Shown in pieces: positions 15,807 to 24,854 of a stretch of DNA of 64,000 bases (position 1 is the stretch's first letter; each line of letters opens with the position of its first letter). The stretch is from an uncultured Clostridia bacterium (GTDB lineage Bacteria; Bacillota; Clostridia; Lachnospirales; Anaerotignaceae), in assembly GCA_910586765.1 (NCBI GenBank), contig CAJUJJ010000006.1, forward strand, positions 40,078-104,077, given 5' to 3'. Made by a program: the position numbers and the translations under genes. Below the pieces are notes generated by a model that had not been told where the DNA came from, did no database searches, and was given only the letters and a program-made list of their open reading frames with translations.

Positions 15807-18029
15807 GTGAGGATAGAAGAAGAATTATACAAAGAGTTAATTGACAAAATGAATACTTATCACCCAACAAAAGAGTTTGATATTATTGAAAAGGCATACC
15901 GTTTGGCAGTAGAAGCACATAAAGACCAAAAAAGGAAATCGGGAGAACCATATATTATACACCCTTTAAAAGTGGCTTATATATTAGCAGAACTAGAACT
16001 TGATAAAGAAACCATTACAGCAGGCATACTGCATGATACAATAGAGGATACTCCTTATACTTATGAAGACATTGCTGAACTTTTTAGCGAAGAAGTGGCG
16101 AACCTTGTAGATGGTGTTACAAAATTAGGAAAATTGTCTTATTCTACAAAAGAAGAAATGCAGGCAGAAAATTATAGAAAAATGTTTATGGCTATGGCAA
16201 AAGATATTAGAGTAATATTAATTAAATTAGCTGACCGTCTGCACAATATGAGAACACTTAACTATATGACAGAAGCCAAACAAAGAGAAAAAGCACAAGA
16301 AACACTTGACATTTATGCACCTTTAGCACATAGATTAGGTATTTCTAAAATTAGAACAGAAATGGAAGACCTTTGTTTTCAATATTTAAATCCAGATGCT
16401 TATTACGATTTAAAGGAAAAAATAGAAAGGAAAAAAATAGAAAGAGAAGATTTTGTAAAATCTATTGTAAATGATTTAAAGCAGAAAATGGAGCAGTCTG
16501 GTATAAAGGGAAAGGTAGTAGGAAGAAGTAAACATTTTTTTAGTATTTATAAAAAAATGGTAAATCAAAATAAAACACTAGACCAAATTTATGATTTGTT
16601 TGCAGTAAGGGCTATTGTAGACACAGTAAGAGATTGTTATGGTGTTTTAGGTGTTGTGCATACTATGTACACACCTATGCCAGGTAGGTTTAAAGATTAT
16701 ATTGCTATGCCAAAGCCTAATATGTATCAGTCTTTGCACAATACGCTTATAGGCCCAGAAGGAGAACCTTTTGAGGTGCAAATTAGAACATGGGATATGC
16801 ATCGTACAAGTGAATATGGTATTGCGGCACACTGGAAATATAAAGAAGGCGGAAAAAATGGCACAAATAAAAAAGGTGACAACGAACAAGCAAAATTGAC
16901 ATGGTTAAGACAAATATTGGAATGGCAGAAAGATATGTCTGATAATAAAGAATATTTGGATACCATTAAATTAGATTTGAATATATTTAATGACCAAGTG
17001 TATGCTTTTACACCACAGGGAAAAGTAGTCAGTTTGCCAAAAGGTTCTACTACAATAGACTTTGCTTATATGATACACAGTGCTGTTGGCAACAAAATGG
17101 TAGGGGCAAGAGTAAATAACAAAATGGTTTCTATAGAATATCATATTCAAAATGGTGATAGAATTGAAATATTAACTTCTCAAAATTCAAAAGGCCCTAG
17201 CAGAGACTGGCTCAGTGTAGTAAAAAGTTCTCAGGCGAGAACAAAAATCAATCAATGGTTCAAAAAAGAATTTAAAGAGGAAAATATATTAAAAGGCAAA
17301 GAACTCATTGATAAAGATATGAAAAAGAAAAATTATGTACCTGCTGAACTTTTAAAAACAGAATGGATGCAAATTGTGCTGAATAAATTTGGTTTTAAAG
17401 ATTGGGACGCACTTTGTGCTGCAGTAGGACATGGCGGTGTAAAAGAGGGACAGGTAACAAATAGACTAGCAGAAGAATATTTGAGAGAAAAGAAAAAACA
17501 AGAAGACCAAAATGTATTGCTTGATGCTCTCAATAGTGATATTGTACAGAAATTAGAAAGACATAAAAGTAAAAGTGGTGTTGTAGTAAAAGGAATAGGA
17601 GATGTTGCAGTACGTTTTTCAAAATGCTGTAATCCTGTGCCTGGTGATGAAATTGTGGGATTTGTTACAAGGGGTAGAGGTGTTACAATACACAGAACGG
17701 ACTGTATTAATGTAATGAATTTAACAGAAGAAGATAGACATAGATTAATAGAAGCTGAGTGGGACGTAGAAGGCAAAGGTATGGCAAATGTGTCTTATTT
17801 AGCTGGTATCCGCATTGTAGGTACAGATAGAGTTGGTTTAATGATGGAAGTTTCAAAAGTATTTACAGATGAAGATGTTTCTGTAAAATCACTTACTATT
17901 AAAACAACAAAAAATACAGCAATATTTGATGTAACAATAGAAGTAAAAGGAAAAGAGCAGCTTGAAAAAATTATAAAAAGACTTATGAAATTAAATGATA
18001 TATTAGAAATAGAACGTGTAGCAAATTGA
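15807..18029 (+). CDS. rel: Bifunctional (p)ppGpp synthetase/hydrolase
   Basis: A 740-residue Rel/SpoT enzyme. Domains in order: HD hydrolase (about 40-140, with AGILHDTIEDTPYTYED), synthetase (about 225-345, with HNTLIGPEG), TGS (about 390-450), a helical region and a C-terminal ACT domain (about 665-740). The intact HD motif and synthetase residues indicate both activities. GTG 15807 with GGAGAGGTGA is a better start than TTG 15780, which lies upstream of that site. It heads the rel-dtd-hemZ-hisS cluster common in Clostridia. Confidence 0.95.
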   Translation: MRIEEELYKELIDKMNTYHPTKEFDIIEKAYRLAVEAHKDQKRKSGEPYIIHPLKVAYILAELELDKETITAGILHDTIEDTPYTYEDIAELFSEEVANLVDGVTKLGKLSYSTKEEMQAENYRKMFMAMAKDIRVILIKLADRLHNMRTLNYMTEAKQREKAQETLDIYAPLAHRLGISKIRTEMEDLCFQYLNPDAYYDLKEKIERKKIEREDFVKSIVNDLKQKMEQSGIKGKVVGRSKHFFSIYKKMVNQNKTLDQIYDLFAVRAIVDTVRDCYGVLGVVHTMYTPMPGRFKDYIAMPKPNMYQSLHNTLIGPEGEPFEVQIRTWDMHRTSEYGIAAHWKYKEGGKNGTNKKGDNEQAKLTWLRQILEWQKDMSDNKEYLDTIKLDLNIFNDQVYAFTPQGKVVSLPKGSTTIDFAYMIHSAVGNKMVGARVNNKMVSIEYHIQNGDRIEILTSQNSKGPSRDWLSVVKSSQARTKINQWFKKEFKEENILKGKELIDKDMKKKNYVPAELLKTEWMQIVLNKFGFKDWDALCAAVGHGGVKEGQVTNRLAEEYLREKKKQEDQNVLLDALNSDIVQKLERHKSKSGVVVKGIGDVAVRFSKCCNPVPGDEIVGFVTRGRGVTIHRTDCINVMNLTEEDRHRLIEAEWDVEGKGMANVSYLAGIRIVGTDRVGLMMEVSKVFTDEDVSVKSLTIKTTKNTAIFDVTIEVKGKEQLEKIIKRLMKLNDILEIERVAN

Positions 18030-18041
18030 TAGGAGGATATT

Positions 18042-18494
18042 ATGAGAGCAGTATTACAGAGAGTACAAAGAGCAAGTGTAACAGTAGAAGGACAAGTGAT
18101 AGGAGAAACTGGTAAGGGAATTATGGTGCTTTTTGGTATGTTGGAAAGCGATGATGACAAAGTAATAGAATATATGCTTGATAAAGTCATTAATATGAGA
18201 ATATTTGAAGATGAAGCAGGGAAAATGAACCTTTCTCTATTAGATATAGAAGGAGAACTTATGATTGTACCTAATTTTACATTGTATGGAGATGCCAGAA
18301 AAGGCAGACGTCCTGGTTATTCTAGTGGTGCAGCACCTGCTATTGCAAGTGGTATATTTGATAAATTGGTAGCATACGCAAAAACATTGCCTATTAAAAA
18401 AGTAGCAACGGGACAGTTTCAAGCAGATATGAAAGTAGAAATTGTAAATGATGGCCCTGTTACAATACTGTTAGATAGTGAGAAAAATTTTTAA
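18042..18494 (+). CDS. dtd: D-aminoacyl-tRNA deacylase
   Basis: A 150-residue protein that removes D-amino acids (and glycine mis-charged on tRNA-Ala) from tRNA. It has the N-terminal RAVLQRVQRASVTVEG and the Gly-cisPro motif NDGPVT near the C-terminus. The usual SQFTL motif is replaced by PNFTL (in IVPNFTLYGDARKGRRPG); the Thr is kept. It starts at ATG 18042 with AGGAGG, 12 bp after rel. Confidence 0.92.
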   Translation: MRAVLQRVQRASVTVEGQVIGETGKGIMVLFGMLESDDDKVIEYMLDKVINMRIFEDEAGKMNLSLLDIEGELMIVPNFTLYGDARKGRRPGYSSGAAPAIASGIFDKLVAYAKTLPIKKVATGQFQADMKVEIVNDGPVTILLDSEKNF

Positions 18495-18511
18495 TTAAGG
18501 AAAAAAATCAT

Positions 18512-19957
18512 ATGATATATTTTATAATAAAAAATCATACATTGGAACATGATGTACAAACAATAATACAAGTGTTTTATCCTAATCGACATTATTATAT
18601 AGTACAGCAGCCAGAGCAAAATGGTATTACAATAGAAAGTATATTGGAACAGAAAAAAGCAGTGGCTATATATTATGAAAATGGCATACAAAAAGAAAAT
18701 GCTTTTGTAGAATATGATAATACAAATTTGTCTGAAAAAGAGAAAAAAAGAGTCATAAAAGGTTCTATTTATCAATTATTGAAACGAATAACAAACATAC
18801 GTCCACAATGGGGATTTATTACGGGGGTACGTCCTGCAAAAACAATCAATGAACTTTTAGACAAAGGATATACAGAAGAACAATGTCTGCGTTATTTTAC
18901 AGAAGGATATGATGTAACAGAACAAAAAGCAAAACTTTCATTAGAGGTAGCGAAAGCAGAAAGAGATATATTACGTAAAAATAAACAAAATGATATGAGT
19001 TTGTATGTAGGAATTCCTTTTTGTCCTACAAGGTGTCTTTATTGTTCTTTTACTTCTTATCCACTTACACAATATCAAAACAAAGTAGAATTGTATTTGA
19101 ACGCATTGTATAAAGAATTATATTTTTTAGGGGGATATGCAAAGTCATTTGATTTAAAAACGGTGTATGTAGGAGGAGGAACGCCTACATCACTTACAGC
19201 AGAACAAATGAAACAGCTTTTTGACACTATGACAAATTATTTTGATTTAAAAAAAGAGGGACTGGAATTTTGTGTGGAAGCAGGCAGACCTGACACCATT
19301 ACAAAAGAAAAATTGTTTGTTATGAAAGAATATGGTGTCAATAGAATTTCTATCAATCCTCAAACAATGAACCAAAAAACATTGGATTTGATAGGAAGAA
19401 AGCATAGTGTAGAACAAATAAAACAAATTTATGCTGTTGCACGAGAAATAGGCTTTGATGTTATCAATATGGATATGATATTAGGGCTACCTCAAGAAAG
19501 TGTAAAAGATGTAGAATATAGTATGAAAGAAATGGAGAAACTCCGCCCAGATAATTTGACTGTACATACATTAGCAGTAAAAAGAGCCTCTCGTTTAAAA
19601 GAAAATTTTGATTTGTATACACTTACCAGTGCGGAAGAATTACAAAAAATGATTGCAGTAGCAGCAGACTATGCTCAAAAAATGGATATGAAACCCTATT
19701 ATATGTATCGTCAAAAAAATATGGTAGGCAATTTTGAAAATGTAGGATATTGTGTAAAAGGAAAAGAATGTATATACAATGTGCAAATTATGGAAGAAAA
19801 ACACAATGTATTTGCAGCAGGAGCAGGAGCAAGTACCAAAACAGTAGACATTGCTCAAAATAAAGTAGAAAGAATATTCAATGTAAAAAGTGTAGAAGAT
19901 TATATTACACGTATAGATGAAATGATAGACAGAAAGAAAAAAGGTTTTCAAATTTAG
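18512..19957 (+). CDS. hemZ: HemZ-type radical SAM coproporphyrinogen dehydrogenase-like protein
   Basis: A 481-residue protein. An N-terminal domain of about 160 residues with FITGVRPAKTINELLDKG is diagnostic for HemZ. The radical SAM core begins at YVGIPFCPTRCLYCSF (three Cys for the 4Fe-4S cluster), then VYVGGGTPTSL, FCVEAGRPDTI and a HTLAVKRASRL segment. HemZ is linked to oxygen-independent coproporphyrinogen oxidation, though substrate specificity in anaerobes is uncertain. It lies between dtd and hisS, 17 bp after dtd. Confidence 0.9.
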   Translation: MIYFIIKNHTLEHDVQTIIQVFYPNRHYYIVQQPEQNGITIESILEQKKAVAIYYENGIQKENAFVEYDNTNLSEKEKKRVIKGSIYQLLKRITNIRPQWGFITGVRPAKTINELLDKGYTEEQCLRYFTEGYDVTEQKAKLSLEVAKAERDILRKNKQNDMSLYVGIPFCPTRCLYCSFTSYPLTQYQNKVELYLNALYKELYFLGGYAKSFDLKTVYVGGGTPTSLTAEQMKQLFDTMTNYFDLKKEGLEFCVEAGRPDTITKEKLFVMKEYGVNRISINPQTMNQKTLDLIGRKHSVEQIKQIYAVAREIGFDVINMDMILGLPQESVKDVEYSMKEMEKLRPDNLTVHTLAVKRASRLKENFDLYTLTSAEELQKMIAVAADYAQKMDMKPYYMYRQKNMVGNFENVGYCVKGKECIYNVQIMEEKHNVFAAGAGASTKTVDIAQNKVERIFNVKSVEDYITRIDEMIDRKKKGFQI

Positions 19958-19969
19958 GAGGGGATTGCA

Positions 19970-21217
19970 TTGGCGGTTCAGCTGGTAAAAGGAACAAAAG
20001 ATTTATATGGAAGTGAAGTATTGCAATGGCAAGAATTGGAATATAAAATACGTCAGCTTTGTGCAGTATTTGGTATTGGAGAAATGAGAACACCTATGTT
20101 TGAATTTACAGAGTTGTTTGCCAGAGGAGTAGGAGAAACAACGGACATTGTACAAAAAGAAATGTATACATTTACAGATGATGGTAATAGGAGCTTGACA
20201 TTAAGACCAGAAGGTACAGCAGGAACAGTAAGGGCGTATATTGAGCACGGTATGCACAACCAAGCACAGCCTACAAAATTGTATTATATTTCTCCAACAT
20301 TCCGTTGCGAAAATACACAAGCAGGCAGACAAAGACAATTTCATCAGTTTGGTGTAGAAATGTTTGGCTCTTATAGTGCAGCACAAGATGCGGAAGCAAT
20401 CTCTGTTGCAACAACATTGCTAGAACAGTTAGGTGTAAAAAATGTAGAATTGCGTTTGAATAGCTTGGGCTGTCCAGAATGTAGAAATCGCTATAACCAA
20501 AAATTAAAAGAATTTATTGCTTCTCATTTGGACAAACTTTGTGACACTTGTAAACAAAGATATTTAAAAAATCCTTTAAGAGTGTTGGATTGTAAAGAAA
20601 AAGGCTGTCAAGAAGTGATTGCAAATGCTCCTTCTGTGTTGGATTGTTTAGATGAAGAATGTACAAAACATTTTGAAAAAGTACAAACAATATTGAAAGA
20701 AATGGGTATTGCTTTTACAATAGACCCTAAAATTGTAAGGGGATTGGATTATTATACTAGAACAGTATTTGAATTTGTGTCAGATGGTTTGACAGTGTGC
20801 GGAGGCGGTCGCTATGACCAGTTAGTAGAACAGTGTGGAGGAAAACCAACAGGAGCAGTAGGTTTTGGTATGGGAATAGAACGCCTTGTGATGATACTAG
20901 AAAAGCAGTATGGACAGTCAGAACAAAAAAATGATGTTATGATATATATTGGTGCTATGGGAGAGAAGGGAATGTTAAAATCTCAAGCATTGACATTGCA
21001 AATGAGAAAAGCAGGTATTCATGCAGAATGTGATACAGTGGAAAGAAGTGTAAAAGCACAAATGAAATATGCTAATAAAATCAATGCAATGTATACTGTT
21101 ATAATAGGAGATACTGAAATAGAACAAAATAATGTAGAACTGAAACAAATGCAACAAGGTACAGTGGAAAATGTTGCATTAAGTGATTTGCTACAAGTAA
21201 TGCAGCAGAGAATATAA
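19970..21217 (+). CDS. hisS: Histidyl-tRNA synthetase
   Basis: A 415-residue class II synthetase. Motifs: KGTKDLYG at the N-terminus, RTPMFEFTELFARGVGETTD, motif 2 TFRCENTQAGRQRQFHQFGV, histidine loop RGLDYYTRTVFEF and motif 3 GFGMGIERLVMIL. The anticodon-binding domain forms the C-terminal 90 residues. The start is TTG 19970 with AGGAGGGG six bases away; no ATG is available. A middle insert with four Cys (CPECRN, CDTCKQ) is a normal clostridial variant. It ends the rel cluster. Confidence 0.95.
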   Translation: MAVQLVKGTKDLYGSEVLQWQELEYKIRQLCAVFGIGEMRTPMFEFTELFARGVGETTDIVQKEMYTFTDDGNRSLTLRPEGTAGTVRAYIEHGMHNQAQPTKLYYISPTFRCENTQAGRQRQFHQFGVEMFGSYSAAQDAEAISVATTLLEQLGVKNVELRLNSLGCPECRNRYNQKLKEFIASHLDKLCDTCKQRYLKNPLRVLDCKEKGCQEVIANAPSVLDCLDEECTKHFEKVQTILKEMGIAFTIDPKIVRGLDYYTRTVFEFVSDGLTVCGGGRYDQLVEQCGGKPTGAVGFGMGIERLVMILEKQYGQSEQKNDVMIYIGAMGEKGMLKSQALTLQMRKAGIHAECDTVERSVKAQMKYANKINAMYTVIIGDTEIEQNNVELKQMQQGTVENVALSDLLQVMQQRI

Positions 21218-21227
21218 TAAAATAATG

Positions 21228-21261
21228 AAAAAGCATCTATTTCAAAAAATAGGTGCTTTTT
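21228..21261 (+). terminator. Terminator of the rel-dtd-hemZ-hisS operon
   Basis: A 15-bp stem with one G-T pair (21228-21242 with 21247-21261), loop CAAA, ending in a T-run. Confidence 0.9.
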
Positions 21262-21332
21262 TGTTTAATGCAGAGAAATAAAAACATTTGACTATAACAA
21301 AAGTAAATTGTCTAACATAATAGTAAAAAATA

Positions 21333-21361
21333 TTGACAGAATATGTTTGAAATTGTATAAT
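21333..21361 (+). promoter_or_regulatory. Consensus sigma-A promoter for the SLH surface protein
   Basis: TTGACA (21333-21338), 17-bp spacer, TATAAT (21356-21361): both boxes are perfect. The expected start is about 55 bases upstream of the ATG at 21424. This suggests high constitutive expression. Confidence 0.8.
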
Positions 21362-21423
21362 GAAAAAAGTGTGTATCATAAAAGTTTTATACCAGAGAGG
21401 TTCAACAGGGGGAAAAAGGTATT

Positions 21424-23415
21424 ATGAAAGCAAAAAAAGCATTTGCTTTGTTGTTGACTATGAGCATCACTACAACAATATTGCCAGTAACAGCAATGGC
21501 AGAACAAACACAAGAAAATATAGTGACACAACAACAAGAACAAATACAACAAGGGGAAAAAACAGAACAACAAGAAGAACAAACACAACAGCAAGAGCAA
21601 CAAACACAACAGCAAGAGCAACAAACAGAACAGCAAGAACAACAAACACAACAACAAGAACAACAAACACAACAGCAAGAGCAACAAACGCAACAACAAG
21701 AGCAGCAAACACAACAAAAAAGAACAGTTACTGTAACATTTGATAAAAATGGTGCAGAAGGCACAGAGCCAGAAAGTGTTATCATATCAAATGGAAAAGG
21801 TTTTTTATTAGAGCAAAACGATATGACAAAACAAGACAGCTTTTTTGTAGGTTGGGGAATAGAAAAGGAAAGTACAGATGTTTTGTTTTTAAGTGAAGAA
21901 GAAATTACAGTGGAAAAATTGCCAGAAGATATTACAGAAAGTGTAACATTGTATGCAGTTTGGCAGCAAGCAGAACAATGCCAAATATTGTATGACTTAG
22001 GCAATTCAGAAATTGTTAGAGAATATACTTATACAGGAAAAACACCTGAAAATATACCAAGTGAAAACAAAGAAGGAAAACAAATTATTGCTTGGAAAAA
22101 TGCAGAAAATGAAATTGTAGAAATTAAATCACAAGTAGTAATGGAGAATGTAGCATATACTGCTGTTTATGATATGTCAGAAGCATCACAACAACCATCA
22201 CAAAATGTAGATGGTGCTGTAGCATTAGAAACAGAAAAACATATCAAGTATATGGACGGAAGTAATGGTAATTTTTATCCAGAAAAAGCATTGACAAGAG
22301 CAGAAGCATGTCAAATATTGTATACATTATTGAAACAAAAACAATCTCCTTCTAAAACTTTTTTAGATGTAAGTACACAAGATTGGTATGCAAATGCAGT
22401 ATGTACACTTGCCACAATGGGATTGATAGAAGGATATGGCGAAAATTTTGAGCCAAATAAAGAAATGACAAGAGCAGAATTTTTGACAATATTGTCAAAG
22501 ATATATCCTTCTGATGGTACAATGCTAACATTTACTGATGTACCTAATGACCATTGGGCATTCGCAGCAATATCTAATGCAGCAAAAAGAGGTTGGATAA
22601 ATGCAACAGAAAATGTATTTCCAGATAATTCTATAAAAAGACAAGAAGCTGTTGTGATATTAAATAGAGTGCTTGGTAGAACAGGAGATAAAAATACTAT
22701 AGAAAATGCAGACAGCAGAGTAAGAGAATTTTTTGATGTTTCTCCAACACATTGGGCATATTATGACATTTTAGAAGCAACTGTTGTACACGATTATCAA
22801 AAAACAGATACAGCAGAAAATTGGACATCTTTTCAAAAAGAAGCATTAAATATTCCTTCTGGGTTTTACAGCAGAAACGGCACACTATTTTATGTAGAAG
22901 AAAATGGAAATCTAGCAAGAAATAAAACAATAGGCAATTTTACATTTGATGAAAATGGTATTTATACTACAAATCATACAGAATTAGATAAAAAACTTTC
23001 TGAAATTATAACATTACATACCAGTGAAGATATGGCACAAGAACAAAAACTTCGTGCATTGTATGATTATGTGAGAGATGATTATAGATATATAAAAAGA
23101 CCTTTTGTGCAAAAAGGTCAAGTGGATTGGGAAGCAGAATATGCAGAACCTATGATTGATATGCACAAAGGAAATTGCTATAGTTTTGCAGCATTATATT
23201 ATTATTTAGCCAAACAAATAGGCTATGATGCACATGCTGTAATTGGAACAGTAGGACATAACCATGCTCCTCATGGCTGGGTAGAAATTGCTATGGACGG
23301 TACAACCTATTTATTTGACACAGAAATGGATATGGCATATAGATTACGTGGACAGCAGTATGATTTATTTAAAAAGACATACAACAATGCACCATTTGTA
23401 TATGTAAAATGGTAA
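21424..23415 (+). CDS. Exported SLH-domain protein with transglutaminase-like domain
   Basis: A 663-residue secreted protein. Order: signal peptide (1-26, ending AMA), about 70 residues of Gln/Glu/Thr low complexity with a 7-residue period (EQQTQQQ), beta repeats of the Listeria-Bacteroides type (about 103-250, with VTVTFDKNGAEGTEP and ITESVTLYAVW), three SLH-like segments (about 260-440, with DWYANAV and DHWAFAAI) and a C-terminal transglutaminase fold. The catalytic triad is complete: Cys585 (GNCYSFA), His617 (PHGWVEI), Asp632 (LFDTEMD). SLH domains anchor proteins to wall polymers. The enzyme may be a wall cross-linker or peptidase; substrate unknown. An MBOAT O-acetyltransferase gene follows 15 bp downstream. 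Confidence 0.85.
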   Translation: MKAKKAFALLLTMSITTTILPVTAMAEQTQENIVTQQQEQIQQGEKTEQQEEQTQQQEQQTQQQEQQTEQQEQQTQQQEQQTQQQEQQTQQQEQQTQQKRTVTVTFDKNGAEGTEPESVIISNGKGFLLEQNDMTKQDSFFVGWGIEKESTDVLFLSEEEITVEKLPEDITESVTLYAVWQQAEQCQILYDLGNSEIVREYTYTGKTPENIPSENKEGKQIIAWKNAENEIVEIKSQVVMENVAYTAVYDMSEASQQPSQNVDGAVALETEKHIKYMDGSNGNFYPEKALTRAEACQILYTLLKQKQSPSKTFLDVSTQDWYANAVCTLATMGLIEGYGENFEPNKEMTRAEFLTILSKIYPSDGTMLTFTDVPNDHWAFAAISNAAKRGWINATENVFPDNSIKRQEAVVILNRVLGRTGDKNTIENADSRVREFFDVSPTHWAYYDILEATVVHDYQKTDTAENWTSFQKEALNIPSGFYSRNGTLFYVEENGNLARNKTIGNFTFDENGIYTTNHTELDKKLSEIITLHTSEDMAQEQKLRALYDYVRDDYRYIKRPFVQKGQVDWEAEYAEPMIDMHKGNCYSFAALYYYLAKQIGYDAHAVIGTVGHNHAPHGWVEIAMDGTTYLFDTEMDMAYRLRGQQYDLFKKTYNNAPFVYVKW

Positions 23416-23430
23416 AAAGGGTGATATATT

Positions 23431-24843
23431 ATGGTTTTTAGTTCTGCCATATTTTTATATTGGTTTTTGCCTATTACATTTTTACTCTATTTTATAATAC
23501 AAAATAAAAAATGCAGAAATATCATATTAACAATGGCAAGTATCATATTTTATGCTTTTGGACAACTGCAGTATTTGCCATTGCTTTTATTTTCTGTGTT
23601 GTGCAATTATATTTTTGGTGTACTGCTTTCAAAACAGTATTGTAATGTTTTCAAAAGAAAAAGTATTATTACATTTGCTGTTATTGTGAATATTGGTATG
23701 CTTTGTGTATTTAAGTATACGGATTTTTTTATTGAAAGTCTGAATACAATATTGCATACGAATATTCCCACAATAGGGATACCTTTGCCTATAGGAATAT
23801 CATTTTTTACATTTCAAGGGATTTCTTATGTAATAGATGTATATAGAAATCGTACAGAGGGAACAAATGACTTTTTAAAAGTGCTTTTGTATATTTCGTT
23901 TTTCCCTCAGCTAATAGCAGGGCCTATTATAAAATACCATGATATTTCAAATGAAATAGATAATAGAGTTTGTACATTAAAAAAAGCAGCAGAAGGGTTA
24001 AGGCGTTTTACAATAGGTTTAGCAAAAAAATTATTGCTTTCTAATACTGTAGGATTGGTTGCAGATAGTGTTTTTGAATTAAATGCAGCACAAATTGATA
24101 TGCGTTTAGCGTGGCTAGGTGCTATTTGTTATGTATTTCAAATTTATTTTGATTTTAGCGGTTATAGCGATATGGCGATAGGTTTAGGAAAAGTATTTGG
24201 TTTTCATTTTAAAGAAAATTTTAATTACCCCTATACAGCCGACAGTATCAAAGAATTTTGGAGAAGATGGCACATTTCTCTTTCTTCATGGTTTAGAGAT
24301 TATTTGTATATTCCACTAGGAGGAAATCAAAAAGGGAAATTTAGAACAGGCTTAAATAAATTGATAGTGTTTTTTGCAACAGGTTTCTGGCATGGTGCAA
24401 ATGTAACATTTATATTGTGGGGACTTTTTCATGGGCTTTTTTCTGTATTAGAACAAGCAAATGTAATACCCATTACAAAAATGAAAGGCAATATAATAGG
24501 ACATATTTATACTATGATTGTTGTGATAATAGGTTTTGTACTTTTTAGAAGTGAAAACTTGTCACAAGCAGCTATAATGTTAACAAAAATGTTTACGATA
24601 TCCTCTGTTACATTGGAAAGTACATTGCTTCTCAAACAACTGCTTTCCTATTATACGCTATTTATATTATTTATTTGTGTGGTAGCTTGTTGGGGCATTG
24701 TACCGAAATTATATCAAAAAGGAATTGTAACAAAAAATGTTGTAGAATGTGGAAGTTATGTATTTGCTATGGTACTTTTGATATTGAGTGTAATAGATTT
24801 GTCTGCATCAACATTTAATCCTTTTATTTATTTTCAATTTTAG
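23431..24843 (+). CDS. MBOAT-family O-acyltransferase (AlgI/DltB-like)
   Basis: A 470-residue polytopic membrane protein with about ten hydrophobic segments. Signatures are PLPIGISFFTFQGISYVIDV, FPQLIAGPI, IYFDFSGYSDMAIGLGK, EFWRRWHISLSSWFRDYLYI and GFWHGANVTFILWG, the last carrying the catalytic His. AlgI-type MBOATs move acetyl groups across the membrane to exported polysaccharides. It is paired with the DHHW gene that follows, the standard AlgI-AlgJ-like arrangement. The acceptor is unknown; a secondary wall polymer bound by SLH proteins is plausible. Confidence 0.92.
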   Translation: MVFSSAIFLYWFLPITFLLYFIIQNKKCRNIILTMASIIFYAFGQLQYLPLLLFSVLCNYIFGVLLSKQYCNVFKRKSIITFAVIVNIGMLCVFKYTDFFIESLNTILHTNIPTIGIPLPIGISFFTFQGISYVIDVYRNRTEGTNDFLKVLLYISFFPQLIAGPIIKYHDISNEIDNRVCTLKKAAEGLRRFTIGLAKKLLLSNTVGLVADSVFELNAAQIDMRLAWLGAICYVFQIYFDFSGYSDMAIGLGKVFGFHFKENFNYPYTADSIKEFWRRWHISLSSWFRDYLYIPLGGNQKGKFRTGLNKLIVFFATGFWHGANVTFILWGLFHGLFSVLEQANVIPITKMKGNIIGHIYTMIVVIIGFVLFRSENLSQAAIMLTKMFTISSVTLESTLLLKQLLSYYTLFILFICVVACWGIVPKLYQKGIVTKNVVECGSYVFAMVLLILSVIDLSASTFNPFIYFQF

Positions 24844-24854
24844 GTGTTGTGACT

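Noticed and set aside
21376..21717. Leu- and Cys-rich minus-strand frames opposite the Gln repeat
   Set aside because: They are complements of CAA/CAG repeats, with no ribosome site or protein-like composition.
21505..21720. Regular repeats considered as a CRISPR array
   Set aside because: The period is 21 bp with no unique spacers, and it is in frame within a protein.
21360..21743. Overlapping frame rich in Thr/Arg/Asn (127 residues) across the SLH repeat
   Set aside because: It is a shadow of the Gln repeat in another frame, and its start overlaps the promoter -10.
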